The notes under the pieces: generated by a model
Databases searched by the model: none
Told to the model about the DNA's origin: nothing
Seen by the model: only the letters and a program-made list of their open reading frames with translations
Part shown: positions 51,943 to 61,096 of the stretch, piece after piece
Numbering within the stretch: the first letter of the stretch is position 1
Layout of the letters: each line of letters starts with the position of its first letter
Source: Parabacteroides distasonis
GTDB taxonomy: Bacteria; Bacteroidota; Bacteroidia; Bacteroidales; Tannerellaceae
Assembly: GCA_021531775.1 (NCBI GenBank)
Contig: JAFBIU010000013.1
Span: forward strand, 36,025 to 100,024
Direction: 5' to 3'
DNA length: 64,000 bases
Made by a program: the position numbers and the translations under genes

Positions 51943-53568
51943 TTACCTCTTCCTGGCCAGATACTCGATAGCAAAAACTGGCCAACGAGGTACTTTCCGT
52001 ATGTTGGTACGGACTGCCGGAATGTCGCACAGCAGGAAGATGGCTGCAAGCGCTAAGGCGAACCAAATGACATAGCCATATACCTGTTTGATGGCCACCA
52101 TCATCATGGAGTGCAGGAAGTCGTTCCCAATGTACTCGCCGATATGGAAGTGTGCCATATCCAACTGTGTGAGCGTCAGTTGCTGTCCGTAGCTCACCAT
52201 GTTATCGTTCAGAAAATGCGAGAAGAGGGTGGTATAAATGCCATAACCTGCCGCTCCAGCCAGATACATGTGGAGAATATTGAACACGAACAACCCCATG
52301 AAAAACTGTTCAAGGCTGGGAACCGATTCGTCTAAAGCCCACATCAATGCGGGGGCAAGTATGGCATAAGCCAATCCACGAAGGAAGATAGCGAGGTGGT
52401 ACTGCTCGATACTGACCTGCATATCCAGCGTGAAGTACATCAACATGCCATAAAATGCAATGCAAATGAAGGCGATTCCAAAGAGTTTCCAGATCTTCCA
52501 TTTCCTGACTTTCAACCAATAGAGATCCAGCAGGATACCGACGTACATGCCGGGAAGTGCCCACATAAACTGCACCTCTTTGGTCAGTTCTTCCAACCGG
52601 ATGACTTCACAGTAAAGGATCTCTTCCATGGTGTGTTCCGCACCGAAAGCAAGTTCGGCGAAGAAGGTCACAATGAGAATGAGAACGACGTTACGATGCG
52701 TGAAAAGAGTGAGTTCGACGTAAGGGTAACGGTTGTAGTGCAGACGGTAGAGCACAAGGCCAAACAGCACCATGGCCACACCAAGCAGGAGGCGAATGCG
52801 GAGCGTGTCTAACCACATGAAATAGTCGCCATACACCGCAATGTACGACACCACCAGCATCAACCCACAGATGAGCAACGCTCCCTGAAAGTCTATTCCC
52901 TTCAGCGAGAGCCGCTGGGGCATGGGGCAGAACGGACGGCAGAAAATGGTTTGCGTGCACAATACGAACAGCATGGTGCTTACCGTAAAGACGTGCATCA
53001 TCTGCCAGGTGAAATGATGGCCGAACCAGGCGGCAAGCCATCCGCTACCCTCAATGGCCGTGAGCAGGATGATGTGGAGCACGGGGAAGAATACGGCAAA
53101 ATCACGTCGGGGCGTAATCCAAAGCTGGATGTTGCTCATGCACTCGAACGTACCTTGTATCTTGGCCATTCCGGCCATGAAGCACACCACCGTGAGTACC
53201 GGCATCGACTGGCAATACATGGTCAGCAGATTGCATACGCCGAGCATAATGGCTGAACCACAAAGCAGCTGCCGGTTGGTGAAACGGAACTTCATGCGGA
53301 AGAGCATCGGAAAATAGACAGCCATGCCCGCAAGGGTGGCATAAAGCAGGAAGAGAATGTCTTCAATCATGAAGTTGGTGGTGCCTCGGATGCTATCTAA
53401 GGCACCGAGGTAAACACCTCCGCTGAACTGAAAACAAAAGGCGGTCAGCACGTACAGCCAGGGCTGGATGCTACGAGGCACCCATTCCTTCATCATCGGC
53501 ATGGAAAAGCCCATGCTGGGAGGAGGTCCGCCGGCACTCTTCATGAAAAATTCTGTTAATTGTCCCAT
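51943..53568 (-). CDS. MFS efflux transporter (EmrB-like, 14-TM type)
   Basis: The 541-residue membrane protein has about 14 hydrophobic segments, the DHA2/EmrB size class. The sequence is divergent, but its position downstream of HlyD-like and TolC-like genes with 6-nt and 2-nt gaps supports an EmrB role, exporting drugs or bile-type amphiphiles through a tripartite channel. The N-terminus has a short cytoplasmic Pro/Met-rich lead (GGPPPSMGFSMPMMKEW). The start ATG at 53568 is the first in frame after the adaptor stop. Confidence 0.87.
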   Translation of the reverse strand: MGQLTEFFMKSAGGPPPSMGFSMPMMKEWVPRSIQPWLYVLTAFCFQFSGGVYLGALDSIRGTTNFMIEDILFLLYATLAGMAVYFPMLFRMKFRFTNRQLLCGSAIMLGVCNLLTMYCQSMPVLTVVCFMAGMAKIQGTFECMSNIQLWITPRRDFAVFFPVLHIILLTAIEGSGWLAAWFGHHFTWQMMHVFTVSTMLFVLCTQTIFCRPFCPMPQRLSLKGIDFQGALLICGLMLVVSYIAVYGDYFMWLDTLRIRLLLGVAMVLFGLVLYRLHYNRYPYVELTLFTHRNVVLILIVTFFAELAFGAEHTMEEILYCEVIRLEELTKEVQFMWALPGMYVGILLDLYWLKVRKWKIWKLFGIAFICIAFYGMLMYFTLDMQVSIEQYHLAIFLRGLAYAILAPALMWALDESVPSLEQFFMGLFVFNILHMYLAGAAGYGIYTTLFSHFLNDNMVSYGQQLTLTQLDMAHFHIGEYIGNDFLHSMMMVAIKQVYGYVIWFALALAAIFLLCDIPAVRTNIRKVPRWPVFAIEYLARKR

Positions 53569-53574
53569 GGCGCA

Positions 53575-54603
53575 TCACTCCTTGACGATACATTCCACAT
53601 TATAACCGCTCTTCAACAGGGTGACATCCTTGTCCGTGTCGAGTTTGATACGCACAGTAACACGCTGTTCTACCTTCACAAAATTACCGGTGGCATTGTC
53701 GATGGGAATGAGTGAGAAGGCACTGCCGGTAGCATCGGAGATCCGTTCCACTGTACCCGTATATTCCACCCCCGGAACGGCATCCGCTGTAATCTCCACC
53801 TGGTTGCCGACCTGGATATGCGGCAACTGACTCTCCTTGTAGTTCGCCTCAATCCAACGTTCGTGCTTGTCCACGATATTCACCAGTGTCTGCCCCGGAT
53901 TGACCAGCTGTCCTACATGAATATCCTTCGTGCCGACCGTACCGTCGCACGTGGCAATGATGTAGCAATAAGAGAGATTCAGGCGGGCCAGATCGACCGC
54001 ACGACGGGCCAGTTCTATGCCCTGTTCCGAAACGGAAAGATGATGTCCCTGTTCCGTGACAACAGCCGACTGCATCCGGCGTGAACGAACCGCCTGCTCA
54101 TAGGCTGCTTGGGCACTCAGATAAGCCGTATGTACCTTGTCATACTGTTGAGGTGTGACGGCATCCTGGCTGAGGAGGTTCTTGAAACGGTTGTCCTCAC
54201 GCATGGCATTCTCCATTTGCACACGTGCCGCTTCGATAGCTGCCTCTGTAACAGTCATGCTTGTTTTCGTGGTGACGATGCTGCTTGCCGTCCCCTGCGA
54301 GCCCTGTTCGGCACGCAGCAGGTCTGCCTCGGCCTGTGCCAGCCGCAGGCGGAATTCGGCATCCTCAATGATAACGAGGGTGTCTCCCTTCTTTACCTGC
54401 TGAAAATCGGTAAAGCGTACCTCACGGATAAAACCTTGTACACGGCTACTCTGAGGCACGACATTCTGACGGACACGGGCATTGTCGGTGAATGCTCCAC
54501 TGCCGAAATGCATGAATTGACTGATCACATAAACAGCTCCGCCCAACAGGCAAAGTACGATGATGGCATTGTATAAATAGGTGTATAATTTGTTCTTTTC
54601 CAT
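53575..54603 (-). CDS. HlyD/EmrA-family membrane fusion protein
   Basis: The 342-residue adaptor has one N-terminal membrane anchor (YLYNAIIVLCLLGGAVYVIS). The lipoyl half-sites are VQGFIREVRFTDFQQVKKGD and CDGTVGTKDIHVGQLVNPGQ, with a helical hairpin of about 110 residues between them. The barrel includes RWIEANYKESQLPHIQVGN, the EmrA signature WVEANFKE. It connects the MFS pump to the TolC-like channel encoded next to it. Stop and start codons of neighbours are within 2-6 nt. Confidence 0.92.
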   Translation of the reverse strand: MEKNKLYTYLYNAIIVLCLLGGAVYVISQFMHFGSGAFTDNARVRQNVVPQSSRVQGFIREVRFTDFQQVKKGDTLVIIEDAEFRLRLAQAEADLLRAEQGSQGTASSIVTTKTSMTVTEAAIEAARVQMENAMREDNRFKNLLSQDAVTPQQYDKVHTAYLSAQAAYEQAVRSRRMQSAVVTEQGHHLSVSEQGIELARRAVDLARLNLSYCYIIATCDGTVGTKDIHVGQLVNPGQTLVNIVDKHERWIEANYKESQLPHIQVGNQVEITADAVPGVEYTGTVERISDATGSAFSLIPIDNATGNFVKVEQRVTVRIKLDTDKDVTLLKSGYNVECIVKE

Positions 54604-54605
54604 GA

Positions 54606-56000
54606 TTATAAAGTATTTGTTACGTATTTGAGTTTATAGAAATTATAAAGCATACCGATTCGGGCATTGACCAATGCCATTTCGGCAGAGAGTTTCATGT
54701 TGGAGGCATCCACCATATCCGTCAGGAGCGCGAGCTCATGCTGATAGCGCTTTTGCACCACGGCGTAGTTCTGATGGGCCAGTTCCACCTGCTTCTGTTG
54801 TGTCTTCACCTCGGTGTAGGATGTCAGCAGGTTGGTGTAGTTTGCCTGTACACCATTCTCTACCCCCTCGCGTGCCAAGGCAAGTGCTTCCTGCGACTGC
54901 CGCTGTTCGATACGTGCCTGGCGGATGTGGTGTTTATTCTTCCAAAGATTGCCAAGGCTGTATTTTATGCCTATCCCGACAAACCACACGTTTATATTGC
55001 AATCTTTCGGGATCAGGTCTTGCGTATAGGGTCCATAGAGCTGATTCTCTGCAACAACGGCTATCGAAGGCAGTGATTTTGCTTTGACCTGCTTCACCTT
55101 CTGTTCCGCCAGGTTGGTAGCCACTGAGGCTTGACGGATGCCCAGGTTGTTGTCTGTGGCTGTCTGCTGCCATGTCTCTTGGGAAGCGATGGCCGAGAGC
55201 GCATTTATGTCGGTGTCAAGTTCATGTTTATCGGGGGTGATAACCGTCTGCTCCGGTAAATGCAGTGTCGTGACCAGCTGATGGTTGATGATGGTAGTAG
55301 CATCGGTGAGCTTCTTGAGCGTGAGTTCGAGACTCTGTAACTGCAATTCATAGCGGGTGATGTCGTTCTGCAGAACTGTACCCTCCTCACGACGGGCTTT
55401 CATTTGCTCAATCTCCTTCTGCGTCAGTGCGATATTCTGGCGAACCACCTCTATCTGATTCTCCAGCTTGCAGAGGTCCAGATAATAACCCGTCAACAAG
55501 AAGCGTACCTCTTGACGGTTCTTCTCTACATCGAGTTCCGCCATTTCCTTGCCCAGTTCCGCCATGCGGATACCCGACCGGATCGCACCACCGGCATACA
55601 CCACCTGCGCCACTTGAGCCGTAAAACTGTTTCCCCAGTGGGGCGTGTCCTGCTTGCCGTTTGCCACGGGGACAACGCCCACACCCGGCACAATGTAATC
55701 CGTCGTCCCATGAGTCGAGAAACCGCGCGACAGCATGAATGCATTGCCCGTATAACTGCCCTGCAGGCTCAAATCCACACTCGGCAGCAAAGCCGATCTG
55801 GCTGCTGCCACCCCTTCGTCGGCTGCCCGCAAGGCTGTCTCACTCACTCTCACCTGCTGACTCTGCTGGTCAGCCAGATTGTATAACGTCGTGAGTGACA
55901 TCACCTGCACAACTCTCTCTTGTGCACATATAGGCACAAAAAAAGCCTCTTCAGCCATCAGACCAATGGCCAAAGCGGAATAAACCATCAATTTGTTCAT
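54606..56000 (-). CDS. TolC-family outer membrane efflux protein
   Basis: The 464-residue protein starts with a signal peptide (MNKLMVYSALAIGLMAEEAF to about ICAQ). It has the two long coiled-coil repeats of the OEP family, e.g. ADEGVAAARSALLPSVDLSL and VQANYTNLLTSYTEVKTQQK. It is the first gene of the leftward TolC-EmrA-EmrB-like operon. A TACTTTTG element (minus strand, 56203-56196) would give a leader of about 190 nt. Confidence 0.92.
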   Translation of the reverse strand: MNKLMVYSALAIGLMAEEAFFVPICAQERVVQVMSLTTLYNLADQQSQQVRVSETALRAADEGVAAARSALLPSVDLSLQGSYTGNAFMLSRGFSTHGTTDYIVPGVGVVPVANGKQDTPHWGNSFTAQVAQVVYAGGAIRSGIRMAELGKEMAELDVEKNRQEVRFLLTGYYLDLCKLENQIEVVRQNIALTQKEIEQMKARREEGTVLQNDITRYELQLQSLELTLKKLTDATTIINHQLVTTLHLPEQTVITPDKHELDTDINALSAIASQETWQQTATDNNLGIRQASVATNLAEQKVKQVKAKSLPSIAVVAENQLYGPYTQDLIPKDCNINVWFVGIGIKYSLGNLWKNKHHIRQARIEQRQSQEALALAREGVENGVQANYTNLLTSYTEVKTQQKQVELAHQNYAVVQKRYQHELALLTDMVDASNMKLSAEMALVNARIGMLYNFYKLKYVTNTL

Positions 56001-56195
56001 GAAATAAATATAGATAACTTGTTGTTCATTATTCTTTTCCTTTCACCTTCGTTCATTCCCTCGGAAATACTAATAATGAACCTGAGCAGTTCGGACAGTA
56101 TTGCATCTGCCACAATGCTCTACAAACAGCCTCATTAGGGAATAATATAAAAATGAGCACTGAATATCAAGCACTATTGATTAAGAAGTCCGTTG

Positions 56196-56203
56196 CAAAA
56201 GTA
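56196..56203 (-). promoter_or_regulatory. Candidate -7 promoter element of the TolC-EmrAB-like operon
   Basis: The minus strand reads TACTTTTG. It lies next to, and faces away from, the phased repeats at 56256-56302, so both promoters share a control region. No -33 match is seen. Confidence 0.45.
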
Positions 56204-56255
56204 CAAAAAAATTGATTTTTGAACGAATAAAGTCAACATAATTGTCATGTTTCGA

Positions 56256-56307
56256 CCGAAAAAGTGTAGAGATGGCTTGATTATTCGTCCGGAAAAATGT
56301 ATGTTTG
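56256..56307 (+). repeat. Second copy of the 33-bp-phased promoter repeats
   Basis: Two repeats, CCGAAAAAGTGTAG (56256-56269) and CCGGAAAAATGTAT (56289-56302), are 33 bp apart. TATGTTTG (56300-56307) begins at the same offset as at 50615. No AAA_14 gene follows, only remnants. Confidence 0.8.
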
Positions 56308-56354
56308 CGGGTGACCCAAATATGGTTTCATTTACCGTTACTGAATCCTTTTTG

Positions 56355-56545
56355 CTTGCAGGCATCAATCAAGGGGGCAATCACCTCGTCGTAGGCTTCA
56401 TAGATGGGGGAGAGATCGAAATTGTGATAGGCACTATCCCGATTTGTTGGATAGGTCTGATTTGGAGAATATCCACGGTTTCGCCCAGGACAATGAGATG
56501 TAGGGCACTTGATGCTGTTTCCCTAACACAACGATCCGGACCAGA
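56355..56545 (-). pseudogene. Remnant of a radical SAM gene
   Basis: 56358-56485 match 46892-47020 of the intact gene closely, and 56488-56525 match 47283-47322 after an internal deletion of about 260 bp. Small indels disrupt the frame. The remainder of the 56001-56596 interval shows no gene. Confidence 0.85.
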
Positions 56546-56561
56546 TCCCGAAAAAATTCTT

Positions 56562-56569
56562 TACCTTTG
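56562..56569 (+). promoter_or_regulatory. -7 promoter element of the NRPS operon
   Basis: TACCTTTG, 28 nt before the lipoprotein ATG at 56597. This is the only strong element upstream of the four overlapping genes. Confidence 0.6.
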
Positions 56570-56596
56570 CTGCTAAATTTCTAAACCCTGCGTATT

Positions 56597-57211
56597 ATGA
56601 GCAAAACAAACTTTATTCTATTAGCAGCGCTACTTACCGCATGCGCATCCAAGGAGGCAACTACCCTGGTCGAACCTTTACAACCTCAAAGCTCCGTCAT
56701 CGAGCTACGTAACGTCACTATCCCTGCCCATTTCACCCGGAGCGACTTTGATTGGGAGAGGCAGACCCTGACCCTGCAACCCTTCAGCATGGATTTGTAT
56801 TCCTCAGAAGCCATCCGTCGTATGAAGCCGGGTGACCGGTTTCTGTTCGATAGCGACACGTTGACCGTCGAGACCGTTGAATTTGATGGCGACTATGTGC
56901 TCGTCAATAAAGGAATCGAGGAGGGTGGAGCCGACCTCCGTCAGGAGGAGAACGGTTGCTACCGTGGTGTAATCTGGGATGACTACGCTACCTTCACTCC
57001 CTTGGACGCTGTCACGCTTCCGCTATCCGACACTTGGACGCTCACCGATTGCGGCGAAAACCCCACTGATCCGTCCATCGAGGTAACAGCGGATCACCAA
57101 ACCTATCTGGATGCCCTGCCCGACTACAATGAGCAGTTTTCACCGCTGAATACCTTGGTAGAGATCCAGAACGGCCAGATTGTATCCATCGCAAGAAGAT
57201 GGATACCCTAA
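56597..57211 (+). CDS. Lipoprotein of unknown function, first gene of the NRPS operon
   Basis: The 204-residue protein starts MSKTNFILLAALLTACAS, a lipoprotein signal with lipobox LTAC. The mature part is acidic and beta-rich (FDWERQTLTLQPFSMDLY, DRFLFDSDTLTVETVEFDGD). No family is recognised. Similar short lipoproteins with a hydroxyl-rich beta domain occur singly in Bacteroidales, so an accidental association is possible. Its end overlaps or abuts the NRPS gene start. Confidence 0.75.
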   Translation: MSKTNFILLAALLTACASKEATTLVEPLQPQSSVIELRNVTIPAHFTRSDFDWERQTLTLQPFSMDLYSSEAIRRMKPGDRFLFDSDTLTVETVEFDGDYVLVNKGIEEGGADLRQEENGCYRGVIWDDYATFTPLDAVTLPLSDTWTLTDCGENPTDPSIEVTADHQTYLDALPDYNEQFSPLNTLVEIQNGQIVSIARRWIP

Positions 57212-57222
57212 TCGTCAACTGT

Positions 57223-60200
57223 ATGGAATACATTTTGGAGAATCAGCTTAATTCCTATAGGACCTTTCGGAGGTATGTTGAGTCGTATGCATCCGGTTGC
57301 CGCACGGTTGTTGCGCTCATACGCCGTCGAGCTGCCTTGAGTCCTGCCGCTGTTGCCGTGGTAGATAAAACATCGGCGTTGAGTTATGAAGAGCTTGACC
57401 GCCAATCAGACGCATTGGCCATACGTCTGCGCCAGAATGGAGTAGGTGCCGGTAAATATGTGGGCATTATGCTCCCACGCACCAAGGAATATATCGTGGC
57501 CATACTGGCAACTCTCAAGGCCGGTGGCACTTATGTTCCACTCGACGCAGCCTGCCCAAGAATCCGCCTCAATACGATTGTGACGCAGTCGTCCATGAGT
57601 TGCCTGATCATACGTGGTGGAAAAATACCCACGTGGGATGCGCAACCGGTTCAGTCGGTTATAGATATGGAAGATATGTCCTATGCAAGCCCGGGGTGTG
57701 CGTGTGCGCCCGACTACAGTGAGGAGGTCGGAGCAGCGTGCCTGATGTTCACATCGGGTACTACAGGAGAGCCCAAAGGCGTTATCATCAGCCACAGATA
57801 TATCAAGTCGCTTGCCTTGTACGGCTCAAGGCTGTTCCAGCTGACCGAGCGTGACCGCGTGATGCTACATCCGAGTTTTGGGGTAATCGCATCATTTGGC
57901 AATATCTATCCTGCACTGATATCTGGCAGTAGCGTGCATATCATCAGCGATGACCTGCGCCACGATATCATGGCATTACGGAGATACATCGTCCATGCCG
58001 GCATCAGTGGCGGAGTGCTCTACACGGCCATAGGATCGCAACTGCTCGATAGTAGATTGACCAGTATGCGGTGGATGATGATGGGTGGCGAACCATTGGT
58101 GTCGCCAAGCATACCGGCAGGGATGTCGGTTTATATCTGTCTGGGGTGTACCGAGGGGCTGTTCATTGCCCATAGCCAAATTGGAGCTGGGGAGCACAAG
58201 GGCGTTATGGCCTTGACAACGCCGGCTGCGTGCAATGTGACCTTACTTGTCGATGCGGCCGGCAATCCGGTGAAGCAGGGTGAGATAGGGGAGATAGCGA
58301 TTACGGGAGATGTGGTTGCCGACGGCTATGTGGATGATAGGCAGGCGACAGGCGCGAAGTTTGGCTCAAGTCCGCTGATAGCCGGACGTACCCTGTATCG
58401 TACTGGAGATTTGGGACGAATCAACGACCGTGGAATGTTCGAATACTGTGGGCGTGCCGACCGGCAAATCAAAGTGAGTGGTTATCGCATCGAGCCGGCA
58501 GAGGTAGAGGCTGCGATTCTTGGCTTTGGGGGAGGTATTGTCGGCACCATAGTGGCGGCTGTAAATATCGGTAATACCAGGCAGTTATGCGCATGGTATG
58601 CTTCGGAGCGGCCGATTGCAGCCTCCAGTATAAAAGATCATGTAAGTCGGCTGTTGCCTGCTTATATGGTTCCGAAGTATTATGTCCATACACCGAGTCT
58701 GCTGACAGGCAATGGTGACAAGATTGACGTAGCGTCGCTCCCGCTTCCCGAAATTGCCAGTGATGAGATCGTGCCGCCGCGTGATATGGCAGAAGAAAAG
58801 GTACTGGCTATGGTGAAGCGTGTGCTGGGGTGTGATCAGATCGGTGTCACCACCGACTTGGTAACAGTGGGGCTGACGTCACTTCAGGCAATGTATATAG
58901 CCACTTGTATGGAGGAAGAGCTGCAACTGACGCTGCACACATGGCAGATGTTGGGGAAGAGGTCGATACGCCAGTGGCTTGCTGAAGCCCGTCACACTGG
59001 GCATGTTGTGCACACCTATCCTGCCCGACGCTTTTATCCGCTGCTTGCAGGACAGTGGCGTATCTATCATGAAATGCTTGATGACCCCTATAATGCCAAG
59101 AATGGCACTTTTCGCCTGATATTCATGCCGGCAATGACCGTTTCCCGACTGGCCGCGGCTGTGGAACGTGTGATCGAAGCTCATCAGTCGTTGGGAGTGA
59201 GGATCGTACTGCACAAGGGTGTTCCCATGATGGAACGAAGCGACTCTGCCAAGCCTGATGTGGAAGTCTATGAGGTGGCGGAAGACTGGGACAGCCATGA
59301 ATGTGCAAGGCATTTGAAGCCATTCTTTATTTCAGAAGAAAGTAATCCACTTGTGCGCATTGTCGTGATTGGCAAGCCGTCGGGAGCCTATTTGCTGATA
59401 CACTGCGCCCATATCATCTACGATGGAGCATCTCTACAACTATTTCTCGATGATTTGATTGCCGCCCTTCAGGGTAAAGCCCTGCAACCGGAGCCTGTCA
59501 CCCTTTTTGATGTGTCACTTCAAGAGGCAGCGTATGCCGGCACTGCCCAAGGAGTGAGGGATCAGGAATACTACGGGCAATTGTGTAGCGGGTGCACTGC
59601 CATCACCGAGTTGCAGCCAGGCAAAGACCTATCAGGCTCAGTCGGTTTTAGCTACGACACCGGGCTGGTAGATGCCTATTGCCGGAGCAAGGCAGTCACC
59701 GCAAGCAGCTTCTGGACGACCACTATGCTGCGGGCATTACACCGGGTGACGGGGATTGGCGATTTGGCGGTGTGCACATTCTCAAGTCGGCGGTCTGCGG
59801 CGGAATGGAGGCGTACCAGCGGTATGCTGCTGAGGTTACTGCCGATCGTGAGCCACAGCCGGGACCAAGAACCGGACGCAGCCATGCGCGAGCTCCAGGA
59901 CCAACTGACTGCCACCCTGCAACACGAACAATACCCATTTTGCAAGATACAGTACACGCAGAACCTGCCCTTCAGTTTCTTGTACATCTATCAAGAAGGC
60001 CTGGCGCGATTGCACTATCCGGAAGACTGGCACGAGGTGAGTGTGGCAGTGCCACACGATGAAACGCGAATATGTTGCGTGCAGGTGTTCCCTTATGCCA
60101 CGGGCACAAAGGTATGCATTGAATATAATGGAACATCATATAGCCGTAGCGGAGCGCAGCTTCTGGCAGATAAGTGGCAATCTGTCGTGTGTGAAATCAT

Positions 60201-60249
60201 CAATAAACATTTAAAAACAACTGAGAATTATGGAACACAGGAGAATTGA
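57223..60249 (+). CDS. Single-module nonribosomal peptide synthetase (A-T-C)
   Basis: From the ATG at 57223 the protein is 1008 residues. An ATG at 57199 overlaps the previous gene by 13 nt and is also possible. The adenylation domain (about 25-510) has LMFTSGTTGEPKGVIISH, GCTEG, YRTGDLG, GRADRQIKVSGYRIEPAEVE and a C-terminal lysine in GDKID. The carrier domain (about 515-590) has VGLTSLQAM with its phosphopantetheine serine near 553. The condensation domain (about 610-1000) has HCAHIIYDGAS near 727, keeping the second, catalytic His and DG while the first His of the usual pair is Ala. The residue aligned with the Asp that normally binds the amino group appears to be Ile, so the substrate may not be a standard alpha-amino acid. 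It lacks a loading, thioesterase or reductase domain. Confidence 0.9.
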   Translation: MEYILENQLNSYRTFRRYVESYASGCRTVVALIRRRAALSPAAVAVVDKTSALSYEELDRQSDALAIRLRQNGVGAGKYVGIMLPRTKEYIVAILATLKAGGTYVPLDAACPRIRLNTIVTQSSMSCLIIRGGKIPTWDAQPVQSVIDMEDMSYASPGCACAPDYSEEVGAACLMFTSGTTGEPKGVIISHRYIKSLALYGSRLFQLTERDRVMLHPSFGVIASFGNIYPALISGSSVHIISDDLRHDIMALRRYIVHAGISGGVLYTAIGSQLLDSRLTSMRWMMMGGEPLVSPSIPAGMSVYICLGCTEGLFIAHSQIGAGEHKGVMALTTPAACNVTLLVDAAGNPVKQGEIGEIAITGDVVADGYVDDRQATGAKFGSSPLIAGRTLYRTGDLGRINDRGMFEYCGRADRQIKVSGYRIEPAEVEAAILGFGGGIVGTIVAAVNIGNTRQLCAWYASERPIAASSIKDHVSRLLPAYMVPKYYVHTPSLLTGNGDKIDVASLPLPEIASDEIVPPRDMAEEKVLAMVKRVLGCDQIGVTTDLVTVGLTSLQAMYIATCMEEELQLTLHTWQMLGKRSIRQWLAEARHTGHVVHTYPARRFYPLLAGQWRIYHEMLDDPYNAKNGTFRLIFMPAMTVSRLAAAVERVIEAHQSLGVRIVLHKGVPMMERSDSAKPDVEVYEVAEDWDSHECARHLKPFFISEESNPLVRIVVIGKPSGAYLLIHCAHIIYDGASLQLFLDDLIAALQGKALQPEPVTLFDVSLQEAAYAGTAQGVRDQEYYGQLCSGCTAITELQPGKDLSGSVGFSYDTGLVDAYCRSKAVTASSFWTTTMLRALHRVTGIGDLAVCTFSSRRSAAEWRRTSGMLLRLLPIVSHSRDQEPDAAMRELQDQLTATLQHEQYPFCKIQYTQNLPFSFLYIYQEGLARLHYPEDWHEVSVAVPHDETRICCVQVFPYATGTKVCIEYNGTSYSRSGAQLLADKWQSVVCEIINKHLKTTENYGTQEN

Positions 60250-61096
60250 CATAGCCACTAATTTCAATGACCTTTATGTGAAGCAGGGTGCCACAATGAT
60301 ACTGTCTGCACTGGCAACCAATCCCGACAGGGACATCTATGTGCACGTATTCACCGATGCACTCTCCGATACAAACGTAGGTCTGTTGCAGCAGACGGTG
60401 CAAGACCGGCGCGGCCAAGTGATCGTCCACCCGATAGGGGATGACCTGCTTGGGCAATTCCCGGAATGCCATTACCTGAATTTTGCCCGAGTTTTGTATG
60501 GACGGTTGCTGATGCCTCAGATGCTGGATACCGGGATAAAGCGTGTACTTTATCTCGATGCTGACACCATCGTTGCCGGTGATATTTCAGAACTATGGGA
60601 AACCGACTTGCAAGGCAAGACGATAGGCGTGGTGCCCGACATGCTGCATTGGAACCGCCCCTTACTGCATCAATACACCGACATAGATGTGCGTGATGTC
60701 TATTTCAATGGAGGAGTGATACTCTTCGACTTGGAGCGGTGGCGGGCTACCCATGTCACAGAGCGGTTGATGCGATTTGCGGTAGCCCCACCGTGCAAGA
60801 TATTTTTTGCCGATCAGGACCTGCTCAATATCGTGCTCGAACACGAAAAATATGAGTTGCCGCTGAGGTGCAATGCGCAAGAGGGCTTTTTCGGAGATAT
60901 GCCCGATGTTCCGGCAACGGTGTGCCGACAGCTACGCCAAGCGGCATTGGATCCGTTGATCGTCCATTTTTTAGGGTATGAGGAAAACCGACCGTGGAAT
61001 GAAAGCTGCACTCACCGGCTGCGGCATCTGTGGAGAAGATATTATGCGCTCACACCATGGGGCTTAAAGAATATTTCACCGAAAATTGATAAGTAA
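60230..61096 (+). CDS. Glycosyltransferase family 8
   Basis: The 288-residue GT8 enzyme begins RIDIATNFNDLYVKQGATMI. It has the metal-binding DXD in VLYLDADTIVAG (about residue 110), VYFNGGVILFDLERWR and the C-terminal IVHFLGYEENRPW (HFxG). It is LgtC-like, so it uses a nucleotide sugar with retention. The ATG overlaps the NRPS gene by 20 nt and its stop overlaps the MATE start (TAATG), so the NRPS product is the most likely acceptor, by context only. Confidence 0.9.
   Translation: MEHRRIDIATNFNDLYVKQGATMILSALATNPDRDIYVHVFTDALSDTNVGLLQQTVQDRRGQVIVHPIGDDLLGQFPECHYLNFARVLYGRLLMPQMLDTGIKRVLYLDADTIVAGDISELWETDLQGKTIGVVPDMLHWNRPLLHQYTDIDVRDVYFNGGVILFDLERWRATHVTERLMRFAVAPPCKIFFADQDLLNIVLEHEKYELPLRCNAQEGFFGDMPDVPATVCRQLRQAALDPLIVHFLGYEENRPWNESCTHRLRHLWRRYYALTPWGLKNISPKIDK

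Noticed and set aside
56247..56576. 109-codon plus-strand frame across the phased repeats and radical SAM remnant
   Set aside because: It reads antisense through the remnant and across a promoter, so it is not a gene.
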